Below, piece by piece: positions 1 through 5,561 of a stretch of DNA of 9,328 bases. A program made the position numbers and the translations under genes. The notes under the pieces were generated by a model that was given only the letters and a program-made list of their open reading frames with translations, ran no database searches and had not been told where the DNA came from. The first letter of the stretch is position 1; every line of letters begins with the position of its first letter. This DNA comes from Pseudomonadota bacterium (GTDB lineage Bacteria; Pseudomonadota; Alphaproteobacteria; UBA8366; JADFVY01), in NCBI GenBank assembly GCA_015222795.1, contig JADFVY010000082.1:1-9328 (forward strand), written 5' to 3'.

Positions 1-581
1 ACCCAGAACAATGCCATGGCGCCGATCGATATACCGACGAACTCGGCCGCCAGTTCCGCCGGCAATGTATCGCCATGGACGTCCGCATGCGGCGCACCGA
101 CGAAATGGGGCAGCAGGATCAGCAAGACGCCGGTGGCCATCCATATGAGGCGCGCCTGGAGCGTCAATAGCGCAATGCCGCCCGCGGTCGCTGTCGTCGT
201 CAGAAGCCACCAGACTTGCCGCTCCTCTAACGGCGCGCTTATGCTGCCGGGCAGTTCCGGCGGCAGACCGGCGGCGGGCGCAATGACAAATGCGGCAAAT
301 CCGGCCAGGCCCCACAACACACCCTGTCCGATGCCCGTTGGGCGCCCGCGCATGACCAGCAGGGCTGACAGCAACAGGCCGAAGCCCACGCCGTTCAGGA
401 TGTTGAACAGGAAAGTGTCAACCAGGCGCATAAACGGGGCAGACAGCGCCGGGTCGGTGCTCTGTTCATAGGCCTCGGCAGCGAGAATCAGTGGCTGGAT
501 CTTGCCGATATAAAGCAACGTCAGAACAACACCAGCCGCCAGCCCGGCCAACAAGCCGGTCAGCAGCGTCCGCGTAATCAT
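1..581 (-). CDS. cbtA: CbtA-family cobalt transporter subunit, 3' end cut by window edge
   Basis: Reading down from the ATG at 581 gives 193 open codons with no stop before base 1, so the C-terminus is missing. The protein is strongly hydrophobic, with an N-terminal membrane segment (about residues 4-24, LLTGLLAGLAAGVVLTLLYI) and further segments near residues 54-70, 76-90, 117-130 and 142-155. Loop motifs typical of CbtA are visible: a PELPG motif, QVWW shortly after it, and LPHFVGAPHAD. CbtA is the predicted permease of a B12-regulated cobalt uptake system of the inner membrane, and members are usually about 230-250 residues, so roughly 40-55 are off-window. It lies 18 nt downstream of cbtB on the same strand, and a GGTGG stretch about 10 nt before the ATG could be its ribosome binding site. 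The cobalamin riboswitch upstream of cbtB should control both genes. Family assignment is firm; metal specificity is inferred from family and riboswitch. Confidence 0.88.
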   Translation of the reverse strand, partial: MITRTLLTGLLAGLAAGVVLTLLYIGKIQPLILAAEAYEQSTDPALSAPFMRLVDTFLFNILNGVGFGLLLSALLVMRGRPTGIGQGVLWGLAGFAAFVIAPAAGLPPELPGSISAPLEERQVWWLLTTTATAGGIALLTLQARLIWMATGVLLILLPHFVGAPHADVHGDTLPAELAAEFVGISIGAMALFW

Positions 582-599
582 CGGATTTATACCACCGGT

Positions 600-776
600 T
601 TAGTGACAGGGGAATCCGGTCGCATGGCGCGTATCGTGCGCCGTCTCGTGGGACATCTGGGCGAAACCCACCCCGTATAGAATGAAAAGGCCCAACAGCG
701 CCGCCACGATTGCGGCCGAAGCCCGTTCCGCGGCAAGCGACGTATTTGTTCCCAGAACCGATACCAAGCGCGACAT
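600..776 (-). CDS. cbtB: CbtB-family cobalt transporter subunit
   Basis: This 58-residue protein has one membrane span (about residues 20-38, AAIVAALLGLFILYGVGFA). Its C-terminus is rich in His, SHETAHDTRHATGFPCH, with four His, one Cys and two Asp, a likely metal-capturing site and the hallmark of the CbtB family (usual length about 60). The start at 776 is chosen over a longer reading frame beginning at 842 because a strong Shine-Dalgarno (GGAGGG, 786-781) lies 4 nt before the ATG, and the longer frame would run into the riboswitch expression platform. CbtB pairs with CbtA, which follows after 18 nt, in the predicted cobalt importer that feeds cobalamin synthesis. The upstream riboswitch predicts repression when B12 is abundant. 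Known from family: B12-regulated cobalt uptake. Inferred: cobalt as the substrate in this organism. Confidence 0.92.
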   Translation of the reverse strand: MSRLVSVLGTNTSLAAERASAAIVAALLGLFILYGVGFAQMSHETAHDTRHATGFPCH

Positions 777-849
777 ATCACCCTCCGTGTTGTCGTGCGG
801 GACTGCGCCGATGTCCCAACAAGGTTCCGCCGGACGGCGCATGGCCCGG

Positions 850-1041
850 GGGATGGCAGGTCTCCTGGCTTGCGGATTATCGCCCCCATTCCCGCCTTCC
901 CGGTTTCCCAGTGGCCGAGCCCGCCAAGGGGCCCATACGGAATGGAAACTCGCCGCTCACAGTTGCGGGGGCAGCCACGGATTTGCCCAATGACCGGGCG
1001 CACCGTCGTTCCCTCTTCATCTCCCAAACGGGAGAACCATC
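850..1041 (-). ncRNA. Cobalamin (B12) riboswitch controlling cbtBA
   Basis: Read on the minus strand, the conserved elements appear in order. AGGGAA is at 1014-1009 and GGTG at 1004-1001. A CCGTGGCTGCCCCCGCAACTG core, ending in GTGAGCGGCGAG, follows over about 980-951. The B12 box GCAAGCCAGGAGACCTGCC covers 873-855. A closing stem can form between GATGG (1041-1037) and CCATC (856-852), giving an aptamer of about 190 nt. A small hairpin (CTCCC, AAAC loop, GGGAG, 1021-1034) sits inside that stem before AGGGAA. Between the aptamer and cbtB, a hairpin with GGGAC/GTCCC arms (799-803 and 813-817) ends just before the cbtB Shine-Dalgarno at 786-781. This fits translational control, the usual mode in proteobacteria, since I see no U-tract terminator. 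B12 binding should lower CbtB and CbtA production. The aptamer call is strong; exact ends and the switching mechanism are inferred. Confidence 0.95.
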
Positions 1042-1049
1042 AGGCGCGA

Positions 1050-1078
1050 CAGTAAACGAGAAAGAATGGCGCGGTCAA
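1050..1078 (-). promoter_or_regulatory. Candidate sigma70 promoter for the riboswitch-cbtBA transcript
   Basis: On the minus strand TTGACC (1078-1073) is followed after 17 nt by TTACTG (1055-1050). The first box matches the -35 consensus at five of six positions; the second is a weaker -10. Transcription would begin near 1043, at the base of the riboswitch closing stem, which is the position expected. The -35 box partly lies in the loop of the candidate terminator at 1055-1091. Confidence 0.4.
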
Positions 1079-1091
1079 TCGAATGCGCGCC
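1055..1091 (-). terminator. Candidate intrinsic terminator after the small membrane protein gene
   Basis: On the minus strand a perfect 6-bp stem GGCGCG (1091-1086) / CGCGCC (1073-1068) encloses a 12-nt loop and is followed by a T-rich tail, ATTCTTTCTCG. It begins 19 nt after the stop codon of the small gene at 1111. The tail is broken by C residues and the loop is long, so strength is uncertain. It would separate that gene from the riboswitch unit. Confidence 0.35.
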
Positions 1092-1110
1092 GGAAAACAT
1101 CTTCGATGAG

Positions 1111-1272
1111 TCATTCTTGCATCCGTTCCGGTTCGGCCTGGATGCCGTCGGTGGGTGAACCCACCGACGAGCCGCCAAACAGGGAAAGCGCGACAATCGC
1201 CACCAAAGCGATCACCGCGAGTGCGGCAATCACTATTCCGGCGGGCATGGAGCTGATCCGCCGGCGAGTCAT
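1111..1272 (-). CDS. Small single-span membrane protein of unknown function (53 aa)
   Basis: An ATG at 1272 opens a 53-codon frame ending in TGA at 1113-1111. I do not recognise the protein. Its layout is that of a real membrane protein: a basic N-terminus (MTRRR), one clean hydrophobic span of about 20 residues (12-32, GIVIAALAVIALVAIVALSLF), then a short polar tail with Gly/Ser and several acidic residues (GIQAEPERMQE). The positive-inside rule puts the N-terminus in the cytoplasm and the tail in the periplasm. Third codon positions are mostly G or C, in line with neighbouring genes. A CAGG 7 nt before the ATG is the only ribosome-binding candidate, and it lies inside a strong hairpin (1273-1297). 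The gene points toward the cbtBA riboswitch and away from chvI. A link to cobalt uptake or envelope signalling is possible from position only. Conservation in relatives would decide whether it is a gene. Confidence 0.6.
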   Translation of the reverse strand: MTRRRISSMPAGIVIAALAVIALVAIVALSLFGGSSVGSPTDGIQAEPERMQE

Positions 1273-1297
1273 CTAGTGGCCTGATACAGACCACTAG
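1273..1297 (-). repeat. Inverted repeat / RNA hairpin abutting the start codon of the 53-aa gene
   Basis: The arms CTAGTGG (1273-1279) and CCACTAG (1291-1297) are perfect complements, and inner arms CTG (1281-1283) and CAG (1287-1289) extend them around an ATA centre. The single unpaired position (1280/1290) is C against A on the plus strand. In minus-strand RNA it becomes U against G, a wobble pair. The minus-strand transcript can therefore form an 11-bp stem with a 3-nt loop ending at the base before the AUG and burying the CAGG. It may be a translational control hairpin, or as DNA a dimeric repressor site. Confidence 0.6.
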
Positions 1298-1358
1298 CTT
1301 GACACCAGGAAAACGGCATCTCGCCGGATGGTGGAATAGTCCAGCTTTTAATCCTGTA

Positions 1359-1377
1359 ATACATGCCGGAAATGTAT
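1359..1377. repeat. Inverted repeat, possible operator, in the intergenic region upstream of chvI
   Basis: ATACAT (1359-1364) and ATGTAT (1372-1377) form a perfect 6-bp dyad with a 7-nt spacer. The size suits a dimeric regulator site. It lies about 165 nt before chvI and about 87 nt before the start of the 53-aa gene on the other strand, so it could serve either. No regulator can be named. Confidence 0.3.
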
Positions 1378-1495
1378 GCCAATCAGCCGCTTAAGACGGC
1401 ATGACATATCGCCGCATCGTCCAAAAGTAGGACGGGAATGAACACGCGAAGACCCTAATTCCGTCACAGGGCGGTGTAAACATGGCGCATTACCC

Positions 1496-1515
1496 AATAT
1501 TAAGGGTATAATATT
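1496..1515 (+). promoter_or_regulatory. Likely chvI promoter -10 region with overlapping dyad
   Basis: A perfect TATAAT (1507-1512) lies 30 nt before the chvI ATG. No good -35 box is seen 16-18 nt upstream (TGGCGC near 1483 is the closest), so activation by a regulator is plausible. The -10 box lies within a perfect 7-bp inverted repeat, AATATTA (1496-1502) and TAATATT (1509-1515), nested in CCAAT (1494-1498) / ATTGG (1520-1524). The patch is very AT-rich for this genome. A protein bound here would contact the promoter directly; autoregulation by ChvI is one option. Confidence 0.45.
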
Positions 1516-1541
1516 AATAATTGGCATGGAGAGTAGATCAT

Positions 1542-2240
1542 ATGCACCAAACAATTGCCCTGGTCGATGACGACCGCAACATTTTGACGTCCGTAACCAT
1601 GGCCCTCGAGGCGGAGGGTTATCAGGTGCGGTCTTACACCGACGGTGAAGAGGCGCTGCGCAGTCTGACGCAGCGACCGGTGGATCTTGCCATACTGGAT
1701 ATCAAGATGCCGCGCATGGACGGAATGGAATTGCTGCAGCGCATGCGCAAGACCATGGCCACGCCGGTAATTTTCCTGACCTCAAAGGACGACGAGATCG
1801 ACGAGGTTGTCGGGCTGCGCATGGGCGCGGACGATTATATCACCAAGCCTTTTTCACAGCGTCTGCTGATCGAGCGGATTCGAGCCCTGCTGCGGCGTAC
1901 CGAGATTGACGCCGAGCCGGGCGAAACCAAGGGCGAAGGCCTTTTGGTTCGTGGCGATCTGGTGCTGGATTCGGACCGCCATGTTTGCACCTGGAAGGAT
2001 GCGCCGGTTTCGCTTACGGTGACCGAATTCCTGCTGTTGAAGGCGCTGGCGCAGCGCCCGGGTCATGTGAAGAATCGCGATCAGTTGATGGATGCCGCCT
2101 ATGGCGAAAGTATTTATGTCGACGATCGAACGATTGATAGCCATATCAAGAGGCTGCGCAAAAAATTCAAGGTTGCCGACGATGACTTCGCGCAAATCGA
2201 GACGCTTTACGGCGTGGGATACCGATATCGAGAGGCATGA
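1542..2240 (+). CDS. chvI: ChvI-type response regulator (OmpR/PhoB family)
   Basis: This 232-residue protein is the DNA-binding partner of the ChvG kinase. The receiver domain (residues 3-115) has the acidic pocket D9-D11, phospho-acceptor D53 in LDIKMPRMDG, T80 and K102 in the TKPF motif. The C-terminal winged helix (about 135-231) ends in a stretch very like ChvI/BvrR proteins: DDRTIDSHIKRLRKKF, then IETLYGVGYRY. An in-frame TTG lies 7 codons upstream (1521), but the ATG at 1542 is chosen because GGAGAG (1528-1533) sits 8 nt before it and the resulting protein starts exactly at the receiver fold. In Sinorhizobium, Agrobacterium and Brucella this system controls envelope, exopolysaccharide, acid response and host interaction genes. 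The stop overlaps the chvG start by 4 nt (ATGA), implying translational coupling. All catalytic residues are present. Confidence 0.95.
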   Translation: MHQTIALVDDDRNILTSVTMALEAEGYQVRSYTDGEEALRSLTQRPVDLAILDIKMPRMDGMELLQRMRKTMATPVIFLTSKDDEIDEVVGLRMGADDYITKPFSQRLLIERIRALLRRTEIDAEPGETKGEGLLVRGDLVLDSDRHVCTWKDAPVSLTVTEFLLLKALAQRPGHVKNRDQLMDAAYGESIYVDDRTIDSHIKRLRKKFKVADDDFAQIETLYGVGYRYREA

Positions 2241-4081
2241 GGGCAGAACCAGAGTGGACCACTGCCGAAGCTAAAGGGGAGGACGCGAAGGAAGAGGTCG
2301 CGCCCGACAAGGGAAAGCTTGCCCTGGAAGTGGAGAATACAGAACCGGAGATCGCCGCCGCCGATACCAGTACACAACCCGTGCTGAGGGCTGAATCGGA
2401 TGTTGTTTCACACGACGAAGGATTGCTGACTAAAAGACCGGCAATATTCCGCCGGCCGCGCCCGAAACGAGCCGCTGGCGTTGCTCGGAAAAGGCTGATC
2501 TCGCCGCTGACCCGAAAGGTGCTGGCGGTGAATTTCATTGCGGTGCTGATCCCTGTCGCCGGTTTCCTGTCGCTGGGCGAATACCGGGACAGCCTGATCG
2601 AAACCGAGATGGACGCTCTGAAAACCCAGGGCGAGGTGTTCGCGGGCGCGATCGGCGAGGGCGCCATCGCCACGACACTCAGCGGTGACCAGATATTGGA
2701 CATCCCCCCGTCGCAGCAAATCGTGCGGCGCCTCAGCGAGTCGAATGCGGTTCGTGCCCGGTTGTTTCTGCCAGACGGCGAACTGGCCGCCGACAGCCGT
2801 CTGCTGGTCGCCGGGGGTGGCATTATCCATATCCAGGTGCTGCCGCCGCTCAGCGAAAGGCGGCCGTTTCTGGACCCCATCATCGATATGCTGGACTGGC
2901 TGCCGCGCCGGCACGACCTGCCGCCCTATCGCGAGGCGCCGATGCAGAACGCGACCGATTACGAGGAGGCCATGGGGGCATTGCGCGGCGAGACCAGCAA
3001 TGCACTTCGACTGACCGATGTCGGAGGGAACTATATCTTGTCCGTGGCGGTGCCGGTGCAACGTTATCGTCAGGTGCTGGGCGCGCTGATGCTGTCGAAA
3101 AACGGCGATGACATTGACAGGGCGGTGCGTTCGCTGAGGCTGGTCGTGCTGCAGGTTTTTGCGGGCGCCCTGCTGATCACGTCGCTGCTGTCCATATATC
3201 TGGCGGGTACCATCGCGCGGCCGGTGCGCCGCCTGGCCGAGGCCGCCGAGAAAGTCAGGCGCGACATCGGCCGGCAGAACCATACGATCCCCGATCTGAC
3301 CGGCCGGGGCGATGAAATCGGCGATCTTTCAGGCAGCTTCCGCGCCATGACACAGGAATTGCAGGCTCAGCTTGACGCGATCGAGCGCTTCGCCGCCGAT
3401 GTCAGCCATGAGCTGAAGAACCCGCTGACCTCGCTGAGAAGCGCGGTGGAAACCGCGGCGCGGGTGAAGGACCAGAAAAAGCAGCGGCAACTACTGGCGA
3501 TCGTGCAGGATGACGTTCGGCGGCTGGACCGCCTGATAACCGATATCTCCGACGCCTCCCGGCTGGATGCGGAATTGAGCCGCGCCCAGTCGTTGGAGAT
3601 TGATATCGCCATCATGCTGACGACACTTGCCGACATGCACCAGACGACATCGAGCAGCAAAAAGGTGCCGGAATTTGTGTTGAAGCTTGACCGGGTCAAG
3701 GGTCTCACGGTCAGTGGCATGGAGGACCGGCTGGTTCAGATCTTCCACAACCTGATCGGCAACGCCGTCAGTTTCAGCCCGCCCGGCGGCAAGCTAAACG
3801 TGTCCGCCCGGCTGGACGGTGACATGGTCGAAATTCTTGTCGAGGATGAAGGTCCGGGTCTGCCGGAAGGAAAGCTGGAAGCCATCTTCGACCGGTTTTA
3901 CAGCGAGCGCCCGTCGGACGAAAAATTCGGCACCCATTCAGGGCTGGGACTTTCGATTTCGAAACAGATCGTTGAGGCGCACAGGGGAACGATTCAGGCC
4001 GAGAACATACCAGGCTCCGACGGAATGCCGGCCGGCGCCTGCTTCATCGTCCGTCTGCCCTTCGCCAAATCCGAAAAGTAA
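2237..4081 (+). CDS. chvG: ChvG-type membrane sensor histidine kinase
   Basis: The protein has 614 residues. An acidic, low-complexity cytoplasmic extension (1-85) precedes the ChvG-typical SPLTRKVLAVNFIAVLIPVAGF, which forms the first span (about 95-113). A periplasmic sensor domain (114-301) is followed by the second span (302-324), a HAMP linker (325-380), and the dimerisation helix with phospho-acceptor H391 in the motif FAADVSHELKNPLTSLRS. The ATPase domain (about 495-611) shows an N box with N509, DEGPGLP (537-543), the F box FDRFYSERP and HSGLGLSISKQI (568-579). The kinase phosphorylates ChvI in response to envelope or acid stress; in some relatives the periplasmic ExoR protein inhibits it, but no exoR is present here. 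The start is fixed by the ATGA overlap with chvI. It ends 2 nt before the stop of the convergent permease gene, leaving no room for an intrinsic terminator. The family is certain; the signal in this organism is unknown. Confidence 0.94.
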   Translation: MRAEPEWTTAEAKGEDAKEEVAPDKGKLALEVENTEPEIAAADTSTQPVLRAESDVVSHDEGLLTKRPAIFRRPRPKRAAGVARKRLISPLTRKVLAVNFIAVLIPVAGFLSLGEYRDSLIETEMDALKTQGEVFAGAIGEGAIATTLSGDQILDIPPSQQIVRRLSESNAVRARLFLPDGELAADSRLLVAGGGIIHIQVLPPLSERRPFLDPIIDMLDWLPRRHDLPPYREAPMQNATDYEEAMGALRGETSNALRLTDVGGNYILSVAVPVQRYRQVLGALMLSKNGDDIDRAVRSLRLVVLQVFAGALLITSLLSIYLAGTIARPVRRLAEAAEKVRRDIGRQNHTIPDLTGRGDEIGDLSGSFRAMTQELQAQLDAIERFAADVSHELKNPLTSLRSAVETAARVKDQKKQRQLLAIVQDDVRRLDRLITDISDASRLDAELSRAQSLEIDIAIMLTTLADMHQTTSSSKKVPEFVLKLDRVKGLTVSGMEDRLVQIFHNLIGNAVSFSPPGGKLNVSARLDGDMVEILVEDEGPGLPEGKLEAIFDRFYSERPSDEKFGTHSGLGLSISKQIVEAHRGTIQAENIPGSDGMPAGACFIVRLPFAKSEK

Positions 4082-4083
4082 AA

Positions 4084-5001
4084 TTATAAAACCAGCAACA
4101 GCAGCCCAGGCAGGGTAATGAAGGAAATTGCCGTTGAGACCAGCACAAGGCCGGCAACCTCTTCAGGCGAACGGTCGTAGCGCGCCGCGAACAGATAGTT
4201 CAGCACGGCAACAGGCATCGTCGATTCCAGGATCAATATCCCGCGAGCCGCGCCCTCCATGCCGAGAAATTCAGCCACCGCCAACCCGACGGCAAGGCCG
4301 ATCGCAAGCCGGCCGACGGATAGCGCGACGCTGCGCCCCAGACTGGTCACCTTCAGCTTCGCCAGCGACACACCCAGCGTCAGCAGCATCAAGGGGATTG
4401 CCAGATCGCCGATCAGCCCGATCGTATTGTCGATCCATATCGGCAGATGGATATCCAGCAACTGCAGGGATATGCCGGCCGCCGCGGCCCAGATCAGCGG
4501 CGTGCGCAACAGAATGCTGACCGAGCTGTGGCCCGCCGACACCCAGATACCGAAGGTGAACTGGATCACCAGAAATACGGTGAAGAAGACGATGGCCAGC
4601 GCCAGACCCTCCTCGCCGAAGGCGAACAGGCAGAGCGGCAGGCCGATATTGCCGGTATTGCCGAAGACCAGCGACGGCAGATAGACCTGCTGTGAATAGT
4701 CCGCCAGCTTCAGGGCCGCCGCCGCCACGGCGATCGTCGCGGCCACCGTGATCAGCCCGGCCAGCGCCATTTGCGAGAACGCCTCGGGGGCGACCTCCAG
4801 CCTGGCGAGCGTCGCCACGATCAGGCAGGGCATGGCGATGTTGGAAGAAATGCTGGTCGTGAACTCGTTGTCGAATGGCATGCCGCGGCGGGCCCAGCCA
4901 TAGCCGATGGCCGCGCAGATGAAGACCGGCGCGATAATGGCGAACAGGTCCGACGCAAGGGCGGACAGGCCGCCGGTACTGGCAAACAGGTTTTCGAACA
5001 T
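4084..5001 (-). CDS. AEC-family (auxin efflux carrier type) permease
   Basis: The 305-residue product is almost entirely hydrophobic, with about ten predicted spans, matching the usual length of AEC/Mem_trans permeases (300-320). Family marks are an N-terminal IIAPVFICAAIGYGWARRG (22-40), the central GNTGNIGLPL (114-123), IPLMLLTLG (202-210) and a C-terminal repeat with ESTMPVAVLNYLFAARY (259-275). Bacterial members move organic acids such as malate, malonate or other anions; the name does not imply auxin transport, and the substrate here cannot be told. The frame stays open to 5466, but ATG 5001 is chosen because GGAAAG precedes it by a few bases, the protein begins at the family's usual position, and the extension would be antisense to hprK. 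The gene is convergent with chvG and divergent from hprK, an insertion between two blocks that are usually adjacent in related bacteria. Confidence 0.88.
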   Translation of the reverse strand: MFENLFASTGGLSALASDLFAIIAPVFICAAIGYGWARRGMPFDNEFTTSISSNIAMPCLIVATLARLEVAPEAFSQMALAGLITVAATIAVAAAALKLADYSQQVYLPSLVFGNTGNIGLPLCLFAFGEEGLALAIVFFTVFLVIQFTFGIWVSAGHSSVSILLRTPLIWAAAAGISLQLLDIHLPIWIDNTIGLIGDLAIPLMLLTLGVSLAKLKVTSLGRSVALSVGRLAIGLAVGLAVAEFLGMEGAARGILILESTMPVAVLNYLFAARYDRSPEEVAGLVLVSTAISFITLPGLLLLVL

Positions 5002-5130
5002 GGCTTTCCAGGATACAGGGAAAATTCGGGCGCGGAACCTACCACGAGGTTCTTCGATACGCCACTTTCCACGGCAAAAAATGTCAAAGGGCGATTGACT
5101 TGGCGCGCGGGCCGCATCACTCTCTGCGTT
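5002..5130. promoter_or_regulatory. Divergent intergenic region between the AEC permease and hprK
   Basis: This 129-bp spacer must hold promoters for both directions. On the minus strand TTGACA (5087-5082) is a perfect -35, but no good -10 lies 16-18 nt downstream of it. On the plus strand TTGACT (5095-5100) is a good -35; the hexamer 17 nt downstream (CACTCT, 5118-5123) is a poor -10. The two -35-like boxes lie only 7 nt apart, back to back, so the two promoters may compete. I find no strong dyad. Confidence 0.35.
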
Positions 5131-5550
5131 ATGATAACGATCCATGCCACAACCGTTTCCCTTGACGGTCGCGGGGTTATCCTGCGCGGCCCCTCCGGCA
5201 GCGGGAAATCCGACCTCGCTGTCAGGCTGATTAACGAAGGCGCGCTGCTTTCCGCCGACGACCAGACCGTTCTTTTCATCGAAAATAACCGCCTTATGGC
5301 GCAGCCACCGGTCGAAATCTCCGGTAAGATGGAAGTAAGGGGTGTCGGCATCATCAAGATGGGACCGCCCGCCATCGTGCCGGTTTTCCTTCTGATCGAT
5401 ATGTCGGATCCCGCTGACATCCCACGCATGGCGGATTTTGAGGCCGTCGAACTGGTCGGCCAGCAAATTCCCAGAATTCTTCTGGCCCCGTTCGAAATGT
5501 CGGCGACCGCCAAGGTCAAGCTGGCGCTAAGAGCGTCGCTGGGATCCTGA
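5131..5550 (+). CDS. hprK: HPr kinase, short alphaproteobacterial form (C-terminal catalytic domain only)
   Basis: The 139-residue protein has the P-loop GPSGSGKS (20-27), the metal-binding SADDQ (41-45) and the HprK signature GKMEVRGVGI (64-73). It uses ATP (or PPi in some relatives) to phosphorylate the regulatory serine of HPr, most likely S49 of the ptsH product nearby. Firmicute HPr kinase/phosphorylase is about 310 residues. The short form lacking the N-terminal domain is typical of alphaproteobacteria and not a truncation artefact. The ATG at 5131 is chosen because the protein then begins with MITIHATTVSLDGRGV, matching short HprKs. An open frame extends upstream to 4771, but it is antisense to the permease. 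No Shine-Dalgarno precedes the ATG. It is first in a five-gene run; rapZ starts 11 nt after its stop. Confidence 0.93.
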   Translation: MITIHATTVSLDGRGVILRGPSGSGKSDLAVRLINEGALLSADDQTVLFIENNRLMAQPPVEISGKMEVRGVGIIKMGPPAIVPVFLLIDMSDPADIPRMADFEAVELVGQQIPRILLAPFEMSATAKVKLALRASLGS

Positions 5551-5561
5551 CGGCCGGCATT

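Noticed and set aside
587..1027. A 146-codon minus-strand frame across the riboswitch and cbtB
   Set aside because: It translates the conserved structured RNA of the B12 riboswitch and is out of frame with cbtB; Cys/Arg-rich shadow.
710..1276. A 188-codon plus-strand frame
   Set aside because: Antisense to cbtB, the riboswitch and the small membrane protein gene; no recognisable domain.
1040..1294. An 84-codon minus-strand frame overlapping the 53-aa gene
   Set aside because: Cys/His/Arg-rich with no hydrophobic pattern or ribosome-binding site, while the other frame gives a coherent membrane protein.
4771..5130. A 120-codon upstream extension of hprK
   Set aside because: Antisense to the permease and composed of shadow-like Gly/Arg-rich sequence; short HprKs begin at the position of ATG 5131.
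5002..5466. A 155-codon N-terminal extension of the AEC permease on the minus strand
   Set aside because: It is antisense to hprK, has no membrane or family features, and the permease proper begins with a ribosome-binding site at ATG 5001.
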